Shown piece by piece: positions 10,701-17,593 of a stretch of 64,000 nt of DNA. Both the position numbers and the translations under genes were made by a program. Source of the stretch: Achromobacter ruhlandii (lineage in GTDB: Bacteria; Pseudomonadota; Gammaproteobacteria; Burkholderiales; Burkholderiaceae_B); assembly GCF_902859695.1 (NCBI RefSeq), contig NZ_CADIJL010000031.1, positions 1-64,000 of the forward strand, read 5' to 3'. Position 1 is the stretch's first letter. Each line of letters opens with the position of its first letter. The notes beneath the pieces are model-generated. The model was not told where the DNA came from. It saw nothing but the letters and a program-made list of their open reading frames with translations, and did not search any database.

Positions 10701-13700
10701 CAACCTGGATCGCGTGGCCGGTCTCTACGTCACCAACCCGAATGGCCTCCTGCTGGCCTCGGCGGGGCGTGACGCCAAGCTGATCGCGGCCCGGGTCGGC
10801 AACCGCGGCAAGGATGGTCAGACCGCCATGGTCGCCGGCCGGGACCTGACGCTGGGCACCGTCACCATTGCCGAGCAGGAGAACAACGTACGCGATGCCA
10901 GCAACTATCTCAGGCAGGGTTACGAGCAGGATGTCGGCAGCACCATCACCACGGCCGGCGACGTGCGCCTGCAGGCTGGCCGCGATCTGAGTAGCACCGC
11001 GGGCGCTGTCACCAGCGAGCAGGGAGCCCTGATTGCCGTTGCGCGGGGCGACGTGAATATCCTGGCAGGCAAAGCGAACCGCAACTGGGCCGAAGGCCAT
11101 CGCCATTCGTCCAAGAGCCTGCTGGGCTCCAGCACGAAGACGACCCACGACAGCCTGGAAGAGACCACGGCGCTATCCAGCACCTTCAGCGGCAACACCG
11201 TCGCCATCCGGGGCGAGAACGTCACCATCACCGGCAGCAACGTCGTCTCCGATGCCGGCACGGCCATCGTGGCCAACAACAACCTGACCCTCCTGGCCGC
11301 CTCCGAAACCAGCCAGGAAAGCCACTTCAAGGAAAACCGGAAAAGCGGCTTCCTCTACAACGGGGGGCTCGCCTTCACCATCGGCAGCCAGATGCAAAGC
11401 GGCGACCGCCGGGACGCCAGTACCCATGCGGCGGCCTCAACCGTGGGTTCCACGGCCGGTGACGTGACCCTGGCGGCGGACGGCCACTACCAGCAGACCG
11501 GCAGCCATGTCCTGGCGCCCAAGGGCGGCATCGATATCCAGGCCAAGAAGGTCGATATCGTCGACGCGCGGGAAACCGGCAAGCGCGTGGAACAGAGCAA
11601 GTTCCGCCAGTCCGGCCTGACCGTGGCGATTTCCGCGCCGGCGTTGTCGGCCATTGAGACCGCCGGGCAGATGAAGCGCGCTGCCGGCCAGACGAATGAC
11701 GGACGTATGCAGGTGTTGGCAGGCGCGGCCACGGGGCTGGCGGCCAAGAACGCCTACGATGCGGTCCAGGCCGACCCGCAGTCGGCCGGCGGCGTCAATA
11801 TCTCGATCACCGTTGGCGCCAGTAAAAGCGACAGCAAATCCACCGCCACCACCGATACGGCCGCCGGTTCAGCCGTGGCTGCGGGCGGCGATGTGCGCAT
11901 CGACGCCAGCGGCGGCCCGGATTCCAACCTGACCGTGCGCGGCAGCGACATCCGCGCGGGCGGGGACGCGGTGCTCAAGGCCGATGGCGATATCAATCTG
12001 CTGGCGGCGCAGAACATCATTGAAACCCGCCGAACCAGCAGCAACTCCAGCGCGGGAGTGGGTGTGGCGATCTCTGTCGGCCAGGGCGGCGCCGCCATGG
12101 GCGTCACGGCGAACGCCAGCATTGGCAGAGGTAAGGGAGAAGGCAAGGATGTCACCTGGACCAACAGCCACGTAACAGCCGGCGAACGTTTGATCCTGGG
12201 ATCCGGCGGCGACACCCGCCTGCGCGGCGCGGTCGCCAGCGGCAGGCAGGTGGTGGCCGACGTAGGCGGCAACCTCAGCATCGAGAGCCTGCAGGACACC
12301 AGTACCTTCAGGAGCAAAGACACCAACGTTGGCGGCAGCGTGACCGTGGGCGCGGGCTTCTCGGGCAGCGTAAACCTCAGCCAGCAGAAGATACACAGCG
12401 ACTATGCCAGCGTCACCGAGCAGTCGCGCATCGAAGCCGGCGCGGGCGGGTTCCAGATAAGAGCCAGGGACAACACCGACCTCAGGGGAGCCGCCATCAC
12501 GTCGTCCGAACAGGCGGTCAGGGATGGTCTGAACACGCTGACCACCGGCACACTCACCACGAGTGAGATCAGCAACCACGCCGAATACTCCGCCAGCAGC
12601 ATCAGTGTTGGCGGCGGGTACAGCAGTGGCAATGGCGACAGGAAGGAAGCCGGCCCCGGCGGCGGTGTGGGTACCAACCAGCAGGGGCAGGCCGCCACCG
12701 GCGGCCAGGTGCCCGGCAGTACCTTGCCGACCCTGGGCAACTTCAGCGCCAGTCCGCCGGTTGTCATGGCCGCCAGCGGCAACGGTACCCGTACAACTCG
12801 CAGCGGTATCAGCGGGGCGCGCGTAACGATCGCCAACGAACCCGCTCAGCAGGCCCTGTCGGGCAGGTCGGTCGACGAAATGATGGCCGGACTGAACCGT
12901 GACGTGTTCACCGGACAGGACGGCGCCAACGCTCTCAAACCCATCTTCAACGAGCAGGAGATCAGGGCAGGCTTCGAGATCGTGGGGGCGCTGACGCGGG
13001 AAACCGGCACGCTGCTCAACAATATGGCGAAGAAGGCCGATGTCATAGTCAGCGAAGCCAAAGCAGCTGAAGCAATGGCCGCGGACCCCGGCAATGGTCT
13101 TTCGGATGCTCAACGGCAGGCTCTCAGGGATCAGGCAGCGGCAAGCTACGCCGAAGCACGAAACATTGACGCCAATTGGGGGGCGGGCGGCACGTACCGG
13201 CAGATTGCTGCCGCCCTTACCGCTGCGGCTGGCGGCAACGTTACTGGCACGACTTCGCAGTTCGCTCAGAACATGCTGGTCAACTACGTGCAGCAACAGG
13301 GGGCGGGCTACGTCGGCAAACTGGTCGCCAACGGAACGCTGACCGAAGGCAGTGCGCTGCATGCGTCGATGCACGCGATAGTGGCCTGCGCCGGCGCCGC
13401 GGCGAGTAGCCAGAGTTGCACTAGCGCCGCGCTGGGAGCATCGGCCAGCAGTCTTCTGACAGGATTGTTCGGCGAAACGACACCCAATGAAAAAGCGACT
13501 GAGCGCGAAGCCAAACGCAATCTCATAGTCAGCATCGTGACAGGCATCGGTGCGGCAGGCGGCCTGGATGCAGCCCCGGCATCGACCGCCGCGGCAACCG
13601 CGGTGGACAACAACTGGCTGGCAACCCAGCAGATCGTCCAGATGAACAAGGAACTCGCGGCCGCCGACGGCATGCTTGAGTACCTGAAGATTCAGGGCAA

Positions 13701-14580
13701 ATGGGTCTACATATCGGGCAAGCAGGATGTGCTGACGACTGCCGGCATTGGCAAAGGTCTCGCCCTGGCGGGCTGGGATGACGTCAAGGGTCTTGCGGCA
13801 TTCCTGTCCGACCCGATCGCGGGATTGAACGGAATCAAGGAGCTCATCACCGATCCTGATATGCGGAAACAACTCGGCGACTCGCTGGTCGCCGAATTCG
13901 ACGCGAAGATCACTCGGATGCGTCAGGCCATTGAGGTTGGTGGCACCGACCATGCCCTTCAACTTGGCGAGGACCTCGGCAATCTGGCGTGGCAGGTTGG
14001 CACCGCAGTGACGGGTGTCGGTACTGCGGCAAAGGGGGGAATTGCACTTGCAAAGGCAGGCATCAACGTAAGCGCCAAGACCCTGGACGTCATGAAGCTT
14101 GGCGCTCAACTGCTGAAGGCTGAAGGCAAAGGCCTGGGCGGTACAGTTTCGATGAGCGAGATCGGGATGCAATGGGGGAAGGGGATCGAACAGCAAGGCA
14201 AGCCATTCGAAGCTTTCGTTCAGGCGAAATTACCGCCGGGATCACGCGATCTAAACGCGGTCAAAAGCAATTTCTCAACCTTTGATCATCTTACCCCGGA
14301 CGGAATCGCTATAAGCACAAAAACGCTGGATACAACGGCAAAAACCTATCAACAACCTGCGGCAATTACAAGAAAACTCAACAACTATGTGGATGATATG
14401 GTGAATTTCACGAGAGATGGCGTAGATAATAATATCATCAGTTCAAGTTCTTTTACCGGACGCGAGATGCATCTTGCTGTCCCGGCGAGTACGACGGCTG
14501 AACAGTTTTCAGCCATCGCGAAAACCATTGAATATGCAAAACAGTTTGGCATAAATGTCGTTGTGACTAAGATGAGGTAA
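4711..14580 (+). CDS. cdiA: CdiA, filamentous haemagglutinin-type contact-dependent inhibition toxin
   Basis: TpsA exoprotein of 3289 residues. It begins with an extended signal peptide region (MNKNFYRVVFNRALG) and a hydrophobic segment ending at about residue 70 (PLANAQ). The TPS haemagglutination-activity domain follows, with NPAGISCDGCGF near residue 185. A long tract of degenerate LxNxxGxxxA filament repeats runs to about 1480, then a tyrosine/tryptophan-rich non-repeat region (about 1490-1640, a candidate receptor-binding section), then FHA-2 repeats, and a pretoxin region with TTRSGISGARVTI and SVDEMMAGLNRDV. The boundary motif reads VDNN (2965-2968), a VENN variant. The last 126 residues (from K3164) hold a nuclease-like domain: KPFEAF, STFDHLTPDG and STKTLDT supply the Glu, Asp and Lys pattern expected of PD-(D/E)XK CdiA toxins. 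The last stop codon base is shared with the cdiI start. Confidence 0.93.
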   Translation: MNKNFYRVVFNRALGLFQVVAEIARRDGPGASRAYVAAAGSRFLATVRPLRVALALAFGQAVIVPLANAQVVADPGAPGNQRPTVLEAANGVPLVNIQTPSAAGVSRNTYRQFDVDQQGAILNNARVNTQTQLGGWVQGNPWLARGTARVILNEVNASDPSRLRGYVEVAGDRAQLVIANPAGISCDGCGFINADRATLTTGKPIINGGSLEGYRVAGGAIRVDGKGMDASAINYTDLIARSVEANAGIWARQLQVTTGTNEVSADHGKVQNTAASGDAPAFALDVGALGGMYSQKIVLVGTEHGVGVRNAGTLGAQAGQLVVTADGRLENSGTMQARTDTRIDASGGLANAGAVSAGRELAVSTPKDIDNSNGTLNARRIEANAQSLKNRGGAIEQTGTQDMALRAARLSNRDGGRVGLAAADTGATPDNGGNTGNGSATGVEAGGTGDGGQPGAGVAPLASGVLNIASALDNDGGRILAGGDIDVTARAGLNNDGGHLGARRLDVSGGDLGNRKGEFKVAEARIAAGQLNNDAGLMQLAGPVALSAQDFSNRAGIFQHSDEADTHIKVKGQLDNSEGTLASNAKRLTLDAGQLVNTDGHITHAGEGGLQVNAGAFSGVGGETATAGAATLRLGDGDHRKATLSAARIDLAALSFDNRGGKLFAGGNQANRIDVAGMFENGNGGTLASNADLDIRAGALRNSEGGILEVGDGRLDIQAQTLRGENATIASHGALSLKGETTDLTGATTRAKAITVNTGTLTTAKGSLAASGGQPLELTVRGAMDNRDGTIAGNGAVDLRAKSLDNARGTVSAAGTDASHFTVTDRLDNTDGALAGNGALALQAGALINRGGTVRAAGDAATRIDVTRMLDNTGGALVAAGAAIVTASEMANLGGKVQTSSAAGLAVYIGSTLDNRHDGLVASAGKADVSAGSLENRGGAVNAAGPLTAIVREAVDNRGGKLVSAEDLAVRAGTLVNRDAGLIVSTDGKLNVDTQGRIENAGGTLQGGGDVRVAAAGLGNAGGTVLGANVEVDTRLGSLDNGGGTIASTRGTLSADSGVLNNAGGLLQSAQGMRVDTHGQSLANSGAGNTGGMLSGDALALASGSLDNRGGIVHSQGDALIRSGGIHNTAGQLGGNAHVDIAGAALSNGGGRVRAGRDLNVHLSGVADNNAGLMAAGDGLTVSAARIFNRDTQGAQANKPLGLQGDSVALSANRIDNTAGAIVADTHVGILGAGTDSVLDNTRGTVTAGGGIEVGVNRALNPLGTLLAGKSLSVTADSLGGDGSLLSKGDSSLILQQDFTNLKEITANGRARISTAGLLTNRGLLRAGDLEARGANVDNTATGEMSAGRATVVALDTLTNRGLIDGGQARIEAGTLDNVGTGRIHGDHLAIKGGTVINREEGGRAAVIAARGRLDIGASTLDNREHALIFSAGGGSDALNIGGTLDADTQAAGRASLILNDSATIESLGGLTIDSARLLNRNLHFRTELARISGPTRYFYIQPEGDPEKHDASEYRWEHWSHANRYRHRETGAKIHDWTQYDVKQTEYQTQVIESAPALIRAGGNMTLRGDGLVNDKSRIAAGGTLQGDLDRLDNVAAVGEHVIHQTGTSQYTYSRWRGGGRRYHQRKWRGKIAYAPKDIATTFDLNVSSVAQHAAGAGSGLTVTDRRDHQLGGAIEGGLVRATGTIGPGQITEVRAGVNNVDSPATVTGPHVTDLNAPVRGPAQGVTGANSNAVTIIRTVQIDTAAPANSLFRTGPDAAGYLIETDPRFADYRNWLSSDYMLSQLGHDPAAVHKRLGDGFYEQKLVRDQIGQLTGLRFLANYASDDAQYQALLDAGVTYAKEWNLRPGVALSARQMAQLTSDIVWLVERDVTLADGSITRALAPQVYVRVQPGDIDGNGTLLAASAIDLNLKGDLVNSGAIAGRAVVNLSGDNLRILGGRITGDAVALSARADIDSIGGTLDAGSTLRLGAGRDLNVVSTTRGGATRAGRSDFSRTNLDRVAGLYVTNPNGLLLASAGRDAKLIAARVGNRGKDGQTAMVAGRDLTLGTVTIAEQENNVRDASNYLRQGYEQDVGSTITTAGDVRLQAGRDLSSTAGAVTSEQGALIAVARGDVNILAGKANRNWAEGHRHSSKSLLGSSTKTTHDSLEETTALSSTFSGNTVAIRGENVTITGSNVVSDAGTAIVANNNLTLLAASETSQESHFKENRKSGFLYNGGLAFTIGSQMQSGDRRDASTHAAASTVGSTAGDVTLAADGHYQQTGSHVLAPKGGIDIQAKKVDIVDARETGKRVEQSKFRQSGLTVAISAPALSAIETAGQMKRAAGQTNDGRMQVLAGAATGLAAKNAYDAVQADPQSAGGVNISITVGASKSDSKSTATTDTAAGSAVAAGGDVRIDASGGPDSNLTVRGSDIRAGGDAVLKADGDINLLAAQNIIETRRTSSNSSAGVGVAISVGQGGAAMGVTANASIGRGKGEGKDVTWTNSHVTAGERLILGSGGDTRLRGAVASGRQVVADVGGNLSIESLQDTSTFRSKDTNVGGSVTVGAGFSGSVNLSQQKIHSDYASVTEQSRIEAGAGGFQIRARDNTDLRGAAITSSEQAVRDGLNTLTTGTLTTSEISNHAEYSASSISVGGGYSSGNGDRKEAGPGGGVGTNQQGQAATGGQVPGSTLPTLGNFSASPPVVMAASGNGTRTTRSGISGARVTIANEPAQQALSGRSVDEMMAGLNRDVFTGQDGANALKPIFNEQEIRAGFEIVGALTRETGTLLNNMAKKADVIVSEAKAAEAMAADPGNGLSDAQRQALRDQAAASYAEARNIDANWGAGGTYRQIAAALTAAAGGNVTGTTSQFAQNMLVNYVQQQGAGYVGKLVANGTLTEGSALHASMHAIVACAGAAASSQSCTSAALGASASSLLTGLFGETTPNEKATEREAKRNLIVSIVTGIGAAGGLDAAPASTAAATAVDNNWLATQQIVQMNKELAAADGMLEYLKIQGKWVYISGKQDVLTTAGIGKGLALAGWDDVKGLAAFLSDPIAGLNGIKELITDPDMRKQLGDSLVAEFDAKITRMRQAIEVGGTDHALQLGEDLGNLAWQVGTAVTGVGTAAKGGIALAKAGINVSAKTLDVMKLGAQLLKAEGKGLGGTVSMSEIGMQWGKGIEQQGKPFEAFVQAKLPPGSRDLNAVKSNFSTFDHLTPDGIAISTKTLDTTAKTYQQPAAITRKLNNYVDDMVNFTRDGVDNNIISSSSFTGREMHLAVPASTTAEQFSAIAKTIEYAKQFGINVVVTKMR

Positions 14581-15074
14581 TGGATATGCAGAAATTTGCC
14601 CCGCACGCCATCGTGTATTCAAATGATAGATTTTACAAAATTAGTTCCCAGGCCGTTGAATTGATGATTATTGGCGATCCGGAGGGGGTTCGACTATTTC
14701 TGCCTCCGGACGAAAAAGACGAAGTGCTGGGCCGCGCTGTTAGGCAGGCTCTTGCTGCGAGCAGAGCTGTACCTAGAGAGTATGTGAGTCAACTGATTAA
14801 TTCTGGTGAGCTTAAAAGAATGGGGGAGGAAGAAAGCTCCTTGATGATGCGAAAGTTTGGGTATACGGGCAAGCGGGCTTTATATAAGAGCATGAAGTTT
14901 TGTCCGGTCTCCGTGATGAGCGAGGGAATCGAATTCCAGCCGACTCACCGCAAAGGGTTGAACGGCTTCACGGTGCGTACAAATTTAGATCTTGTCCCAG
15001 TAATCGTTCCGCAGACTGCCAGCGACATGGAGCTGGGTCTTGCTTTGCGGGAGGCATTTACTCGCTGCACATGA
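14580..15074 (+). CDS. cdiI: CdiI immunity protein 1 (DUF1436-like), cognate to CdiA
   Basis: Small cytosolic protein of 164 residues, predicted to bind and block the C-terminal nuclease domain of CdiA. It begins one base inside the cdiA stop codon (TAATG), the usual coupling for CDI immunity genes. Recognisable family features are FLPPDEKDEVLGRAV, the MMRKFGYTGKRALYKSMK block, and a PVIVPQTASDMELGLALREA tail, resembling the CdiI (formerly DUF1436) family. Codon use is visibly more AT-rich than that of the flanking genes, as expected of a transferred toxin-immunity cassette. The second half is nearly identical in DNA to the third immunity gene. The alternative start MQKF, two codons later, is the one used by copy 3. 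Confidence 0.85.
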   Translation: MDMQKFAPHAIVYSNDRFYKISSQAVELMIIGDPEGVRLFLPPDEKDEVLGRAVRQALAASRAVPREYVSQLINSGELKRMGEEESSLMMRKFGYTGKRALYKSMKFCPVSVMSEGIEFQPTHRKGLNGFTVRTNLDLVPVIVPQTASDMELGLALREAFTRCT

Positions 15075-15102
15075 TCGATCGCATCGGCCCAAACGGAGAG
15101 CG

Positions 15103-15180
15103 TGGCCGTTTATCTACTTCTGAGCCTGCATCTGGCCGTTGGCCGTATCGAGGTAGCTGAGCGCGGCGAGATAACGCTTG
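15103..15180 (+). repeat. Linker 1: decayed copy of the nlpC 3' end
   Basis: These 78 bases align over their whole length with 17583-17660, the last 22 codons of the minus-strand nlpC gene plus flank: both contain TATCTACTTCTG, GCATCTGGCC, TTGGCCGTATCGA and GAGATA-CGCTT. They carry several substitutions and an indel, so the copy no longer encodes anything. It follows the end of immunity gene 1 by about 30 bases and joins directly to a pretoxin remnant (AAGCGAAATTG) in front of the next toxin domain. Confidence 0.85.
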
Positions 15181-15196
15181 TATAAGCGAAATTGCA

Positions 15197-15604
15197 ATGG
15201 GGAAGGGGATCGTTCAGCAGGGCAAACCATTCGAAGCTTTCGTTCAGGCGAAATTACCGCCGGGAACACGCGATCTGAACGCGGTCAAAAGTAATTTTTC
15301 AACCTTTGATCATCTCACCCCGGACGGAATCGCTATAAGCACAAAAACGCTGGATACAACGGTAAAGACTTATCAACAACCTGCGGCGATTACGAGGACG
15401 CTCCGTAAGTATGTGGATGAGATGGTTAAGTTCACGGAAGATGGCTCAAAGGGAGAAGTGATCTACGGGAGTTCTTTTACGGGGCGCGAGATGCATCTGG
15501 CTGTCCCGGCAAGTACAACGGCAGAACAATTTTCAGCTATCGCGAAAACCATTGAGTATGCAAAACAGTTTGATATAAATATCGTCGTAACCAAAGTGAG
15601 GTAA
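15197..15604 (+). CDS. Orphan CdiA C-terminal toxin domain 2
   Basis: Stand-alone toxin domain of 135 residues, MGKGIVQQGKPFEAF to VVTKVR, almost identical to the last 126 residues of CdiA. The catalytic-type residues of the PD-(D/E)XK pattern (KPFEAF, TFDHLTPDG, STKTLDT) are kept. It has no signal peptide, TPS or repeat region, so it cannot be exported by CdiB unless recombined onto cdiA. Divergence from copy 1 is concentrated around residues 70-95 (TLRKYVDEMVKFTEDG and the following patch). No Shine-Dalgarno site is visible; the ATG at 15197 arises because a G was lost from the CAATGGGGG tract of the pretoxin remnant. Translation is therefore uncertain, and silence outside recombination is plausible. 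Confidence 0.75.
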   Translation: MGKGIVQQGKPFEAFVQAKLPPGTRDLNAVKSNFSTFDHLTPDGIAISTKTLDTTVKTYQQPAAITRTLRKYVDEMVKFTEDGSKGEVIYGSSFTGREMHLAVPASTTAEQFSAIAKTIEYAKQFDINIVVTKVR

Positions 15605-16098
15605 TGGGTATGCAGAAATTTACTCCGCGTGCGATCATTCTTTTGAATGAAAAATTTTACCGGGTAAGTTCCCTGGCCGTTGCGCCAATTACCATTGGCG
15701 ATCCGGATGGGCTTCGACTATTTCTGCCGCCGGAGGCAAACGATGAAGTATTGGGCAGCGCTGTCAGGCAGGCTCTTGCTACGAGCAGAGCCGTTCCTAG
15801 AGAGTATGTGAGCCAAATGATTAATTCGGGTGAACTTAAAAAAAGGGACAAAGAAGAAGACACCTTGATGATGCGAAAGTTTGGATATACCAGCAAGCGA
15901 TCTTTATATAAGAGCATGAAATTTTGCTCGATCTCTATGGTAAGCGAGGGGATTAAATTTCAGCCGACTCATCGCAAAGGGTTGGATGGTTACACGGTAC
16001 GCACCGATTTAGACCTTGTCCCAGTAATCGTCCCGCAGACTGCCAGCGACATGGAGCTGGGTCTTGCTTTGCGGGAGGCATTTACTCGCTGCACATGA
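15604..16098 (+). CDS. CdiI immunity protein 2, paired with orphan toxin 2
   Basis: Immunity homologue of 164 residues with the same TAATG overlap to its toxin domain as copy 1. It shares the LFLPPEANDEVLG, MMRKFGYTSKRSLYKSMK and TASDMELGLALREAFTRCT blocks with copies 1 and 3 but is distinct in the middle (KFCSISMVSEGIKF instead of KFCPVSV-SEGIEF), so it was not included in the conversion that homogenised copies 1 and 3. Such orphan immunity genes can protect against neighbours or ancestors that deploy the matching toxin; that role is inferred. It may be expressed from read-through of the cdiBAI transcript, since no terminator is seen between the modules. Confidence 0.83.
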   Translation: MGMQKFTPRAIILLNEKFYRVSSLAVAPITIGDPDGLRLFLPPEANDEVLGSAVRQALATSRAVPREYVSQMINSGELKKRDKEEDTLMMRKFGYTSKRSLYKSMKFCSISMVSEGIKFQPTHRKGLDGYTVRTDLDLVPVIVPQTASDMELGLALREAFTRCT

Positions 16099-16127
16099 TC
16101 GATCGCATCGGCCTGAAGCGCATAGCG

Positions 16128-16203
16128 TGGCGGCTTATCCACTTCTGCACCAGCATCTGGCCTTGGCCGTATCGATGTGGCTGCGCGCGCCGAGATAGCG
16201 CTC
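16128..16203 (+). repeat. Linker 2: second decayed copy of the nlpC 3' end
   Basis: About 76 bases that match 17583-17660 more closely than linker 1 does: CGGCTTATC-ACTTCTGC, CAGCATCTGGCC, TTGGCCGTATCGATGT and GCTGCGCGCGCCGAGATAGCGCT are shared. As in linker 1 the copy runs into a pretoxin remnant (AAGCGAAATTGGAATGGAA) before the third toxin domain. The lower divergence suggests it is younger than linker 1 or has been reconverted. Confidence 0.85.
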
Positions 16204-16215
16204 GAATAAGCGAAA

Positions 16216-16632
16216 TTGGAATGGAATGGGAGAGGAATCGCTCAGCAGGGCAAACCATTCGAAGCATTCGTTCAGGCGAAATTACCTCCGGGAACAGACG
16301 ACCTGAATATGATCAAAAGTAATTTCTTAACTTTTGATCATCTCACCCCGGATGGAACCGCCATCAGCACAAAAACGCTGGATACAGGGGCAAAGAGCTA
16401 TCAACAACCTGCGGCGATCACAAGAACGCTCAACAAATACGTGGATGAGATGGTTGAGTTCACAAGGGATGGCGCACAGGGAGAAATGATCTATGGAAGT
16501 TCTTTTGCGGGGCGCGAGATGCATCTGGCTGTCCCGGCAAGTACAACGGCAGAACAATTTTCAGCCATCGCGAAAACCATCGAATATGCAAAGCAGTTCG
16601 ATATAAATATCGTTGTAACCAAAGTTAGGTAA
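16216..16632 (+). CDS. Orphan CdiA C-terminal toxin domain 3
   Basis: Stand-alone toxin domain of up to 138 residues, MEWNGRGIAQQGKPFEAF to VVTKVR. It keeps KPFEAF, TFDHLTPDG and STKTLDT. Relative to CdiA one base is missing in the pretoxin remnant just upstream, so the frame of the preceding SEIGMEW remnant is broken from the toxin domain; the listed start is a TTG at 16216 without a ribosome site, and the true start is doubtful. Variable residues lie in the same patch as in copy 2 (KYVDEMVEFTRDGAQGEMIYG), and the patch resembles copy 2 more than copy 1. Stop and immunity start are separated by five bases here instead of overlapping. Confidence 0.7.
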   Translation: MEWNGRGIAQQGKPFEAFVQAKLPPGTDDLNMIKSNFLTFDHLTPDGTAISTKTLDTGAKSYQQPAAITRTLNKYVDEMVEFTRDGAQGEMIYGSSFAGREMHLAVPASTTAEQFSAIAKTIEYAKQFDINIVVTKVR

Positions 16633-16637
16633 GAGGC

Positions 16638-17126
16638 ATGCAGAAATTTACTCCCCGCGTAATGACGCTTCTGAATGAGAAATTCTACAGAGTGAGTTCC
16701 CTTGCCGTTGAGTTAATGGCCATTAGCGATCCGGAGGGCTTTAAAATATTTCTGCCGCCGGAAGAGAGCGATGAGGTGCTGGGTGACGCAATTAGGCGGG
16801 CTCTTGCCGCGAGCAGGCCTGTTTCTCGAGATTATATAAATCAAATTATTAATTCGGGTGAGCAAAAGCGAAGAGGTGACGAAGAAAACCTCTTGATGAT
16901 GAAAAAATTCGGATATGCCGGGAAGCGGGCTTTATATAAGAGCATGAAGTTTTGTCCGGTCTCCGTGATAAGCGAGGGAATCGAATTCCAGCCGACTCAC
17001 CGCAAAGGGCTGGACGGCTTCACGGTGCGTACTAATTTAGATCTTGTCCCAGTAATCGTTCCGCAGACTGCCAGCGACATGGAGCTGGGTCTTGCTTTGC
17101 GGGAGGCATTTACTCGCTGCACATGA
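16638..17126 (+). CDS. CdiI immunity protein 3, paired with orphan toxin 3
   Basis: Immunity homologue of 162 residues starting at MQKFTPR, five bases after the toxin 3 stop, with AAGAGG upstream as a possible ribosome site. The N-terminal half (VMTLLNEKFYRVSSLAVELMAISDPEGFKIF) is unique, while the second half, from KRALYKSMKFCPVSV onward, is almost base-for-base the same as copy 1. All three genes end in an identical stretch and share the same 3' flank (CATGATCGATCGCATCGG), which marks the conserved right border of the repeat unit. Confidence 0.83.
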   Translation: MQKFTPRVMTLLNEKFYRVSSLAVELMAISDPEGFKIFLPPEESDEVLGDAIRRALAASRPVSRDYINQIINSGEQKRRGDEENLLMMKKFGYAGKRALYKSMKFCPVSVISEGIEFQPTHRKGLDGFTVRTNLDLVPVIVPQTASDMELGLALREAFTRCT

Positions 17127-17199
17127 TCGATCGCATCGGCCCCAAGCGCTTAACGGATGTTTCGGCGCAAGCAGGGCGCGTCTACACCCTCAAGGCTCG

Positions 17200-17530
17200 T
17201 CCGAAGCGACGGTGAGGGGGAATGCCGTGATGAGGCGAAGCTTGACCGTCAGTGACATCGAGAGCGGCAGCTTTACAAGGTGCCCCGGGCGAGCCTGTTG
17301 TGCGGCTTCAGCGTTACCGGGGATGCGAGCTGTTCAGAACTTGGGTGCCGGCGCCAGCGCCGGGCATGCGCACGCTCCTGAGCAGCAAAGCAACGTGACG
17401 CACAGCAGTATCTGCCGTGCGGCCGTGTCCATCGCCGGTATCAACGCCCAACGGAATCGCACCGGCAAGACCGCCAATCAGGTGCTGGCAATGCCGGATC
17501 CGAACTCGCGGAAGGGCGACGGCGCCGCGC
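17200..17530 (+). pseudogene. Decayed fragment of a CdiA/FHA pretoxin region
   Basis: No intact gene occupies 17127-17593, but translation shows scattered CdiA-like segments. SLTVSDIESGS (from 17240) matches the TLTTSEISNHAEYSASS element of the resident CdiA. After a one-base shift, LYKVPRASLLCGFSVTGD continues the typical YKASS-GGFSV pattern. Back in the first frame, VTHSSICRAAVSIAGINAQ and TGKTANQVLAMPDPNS match TTRSGISGARVTIANEPAQ and SGRSVDEMMAGLNRDV. The order of the segments is collinear with CdiA residues of about 2610-2730. It looks like the remnant of a displaced cdiA 3' region; frameshifts and stops rule out function. Confidence 0.55.
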
Positions 17531-17593
17531 CCTCACGACAAGACATTCCCTACACGGCGCCGCGAGCACACGGCACGCGGCGCGGCGGCTTAT

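Noticed and set aside
15181-15196. Possible recombination attachment site at AAGCGAAATTG
   Set aside because: The shared sequence is explained by the pretoxin remnant SEIG/GEIG of CdiA itself; no integrase gene or direct repeats are present.
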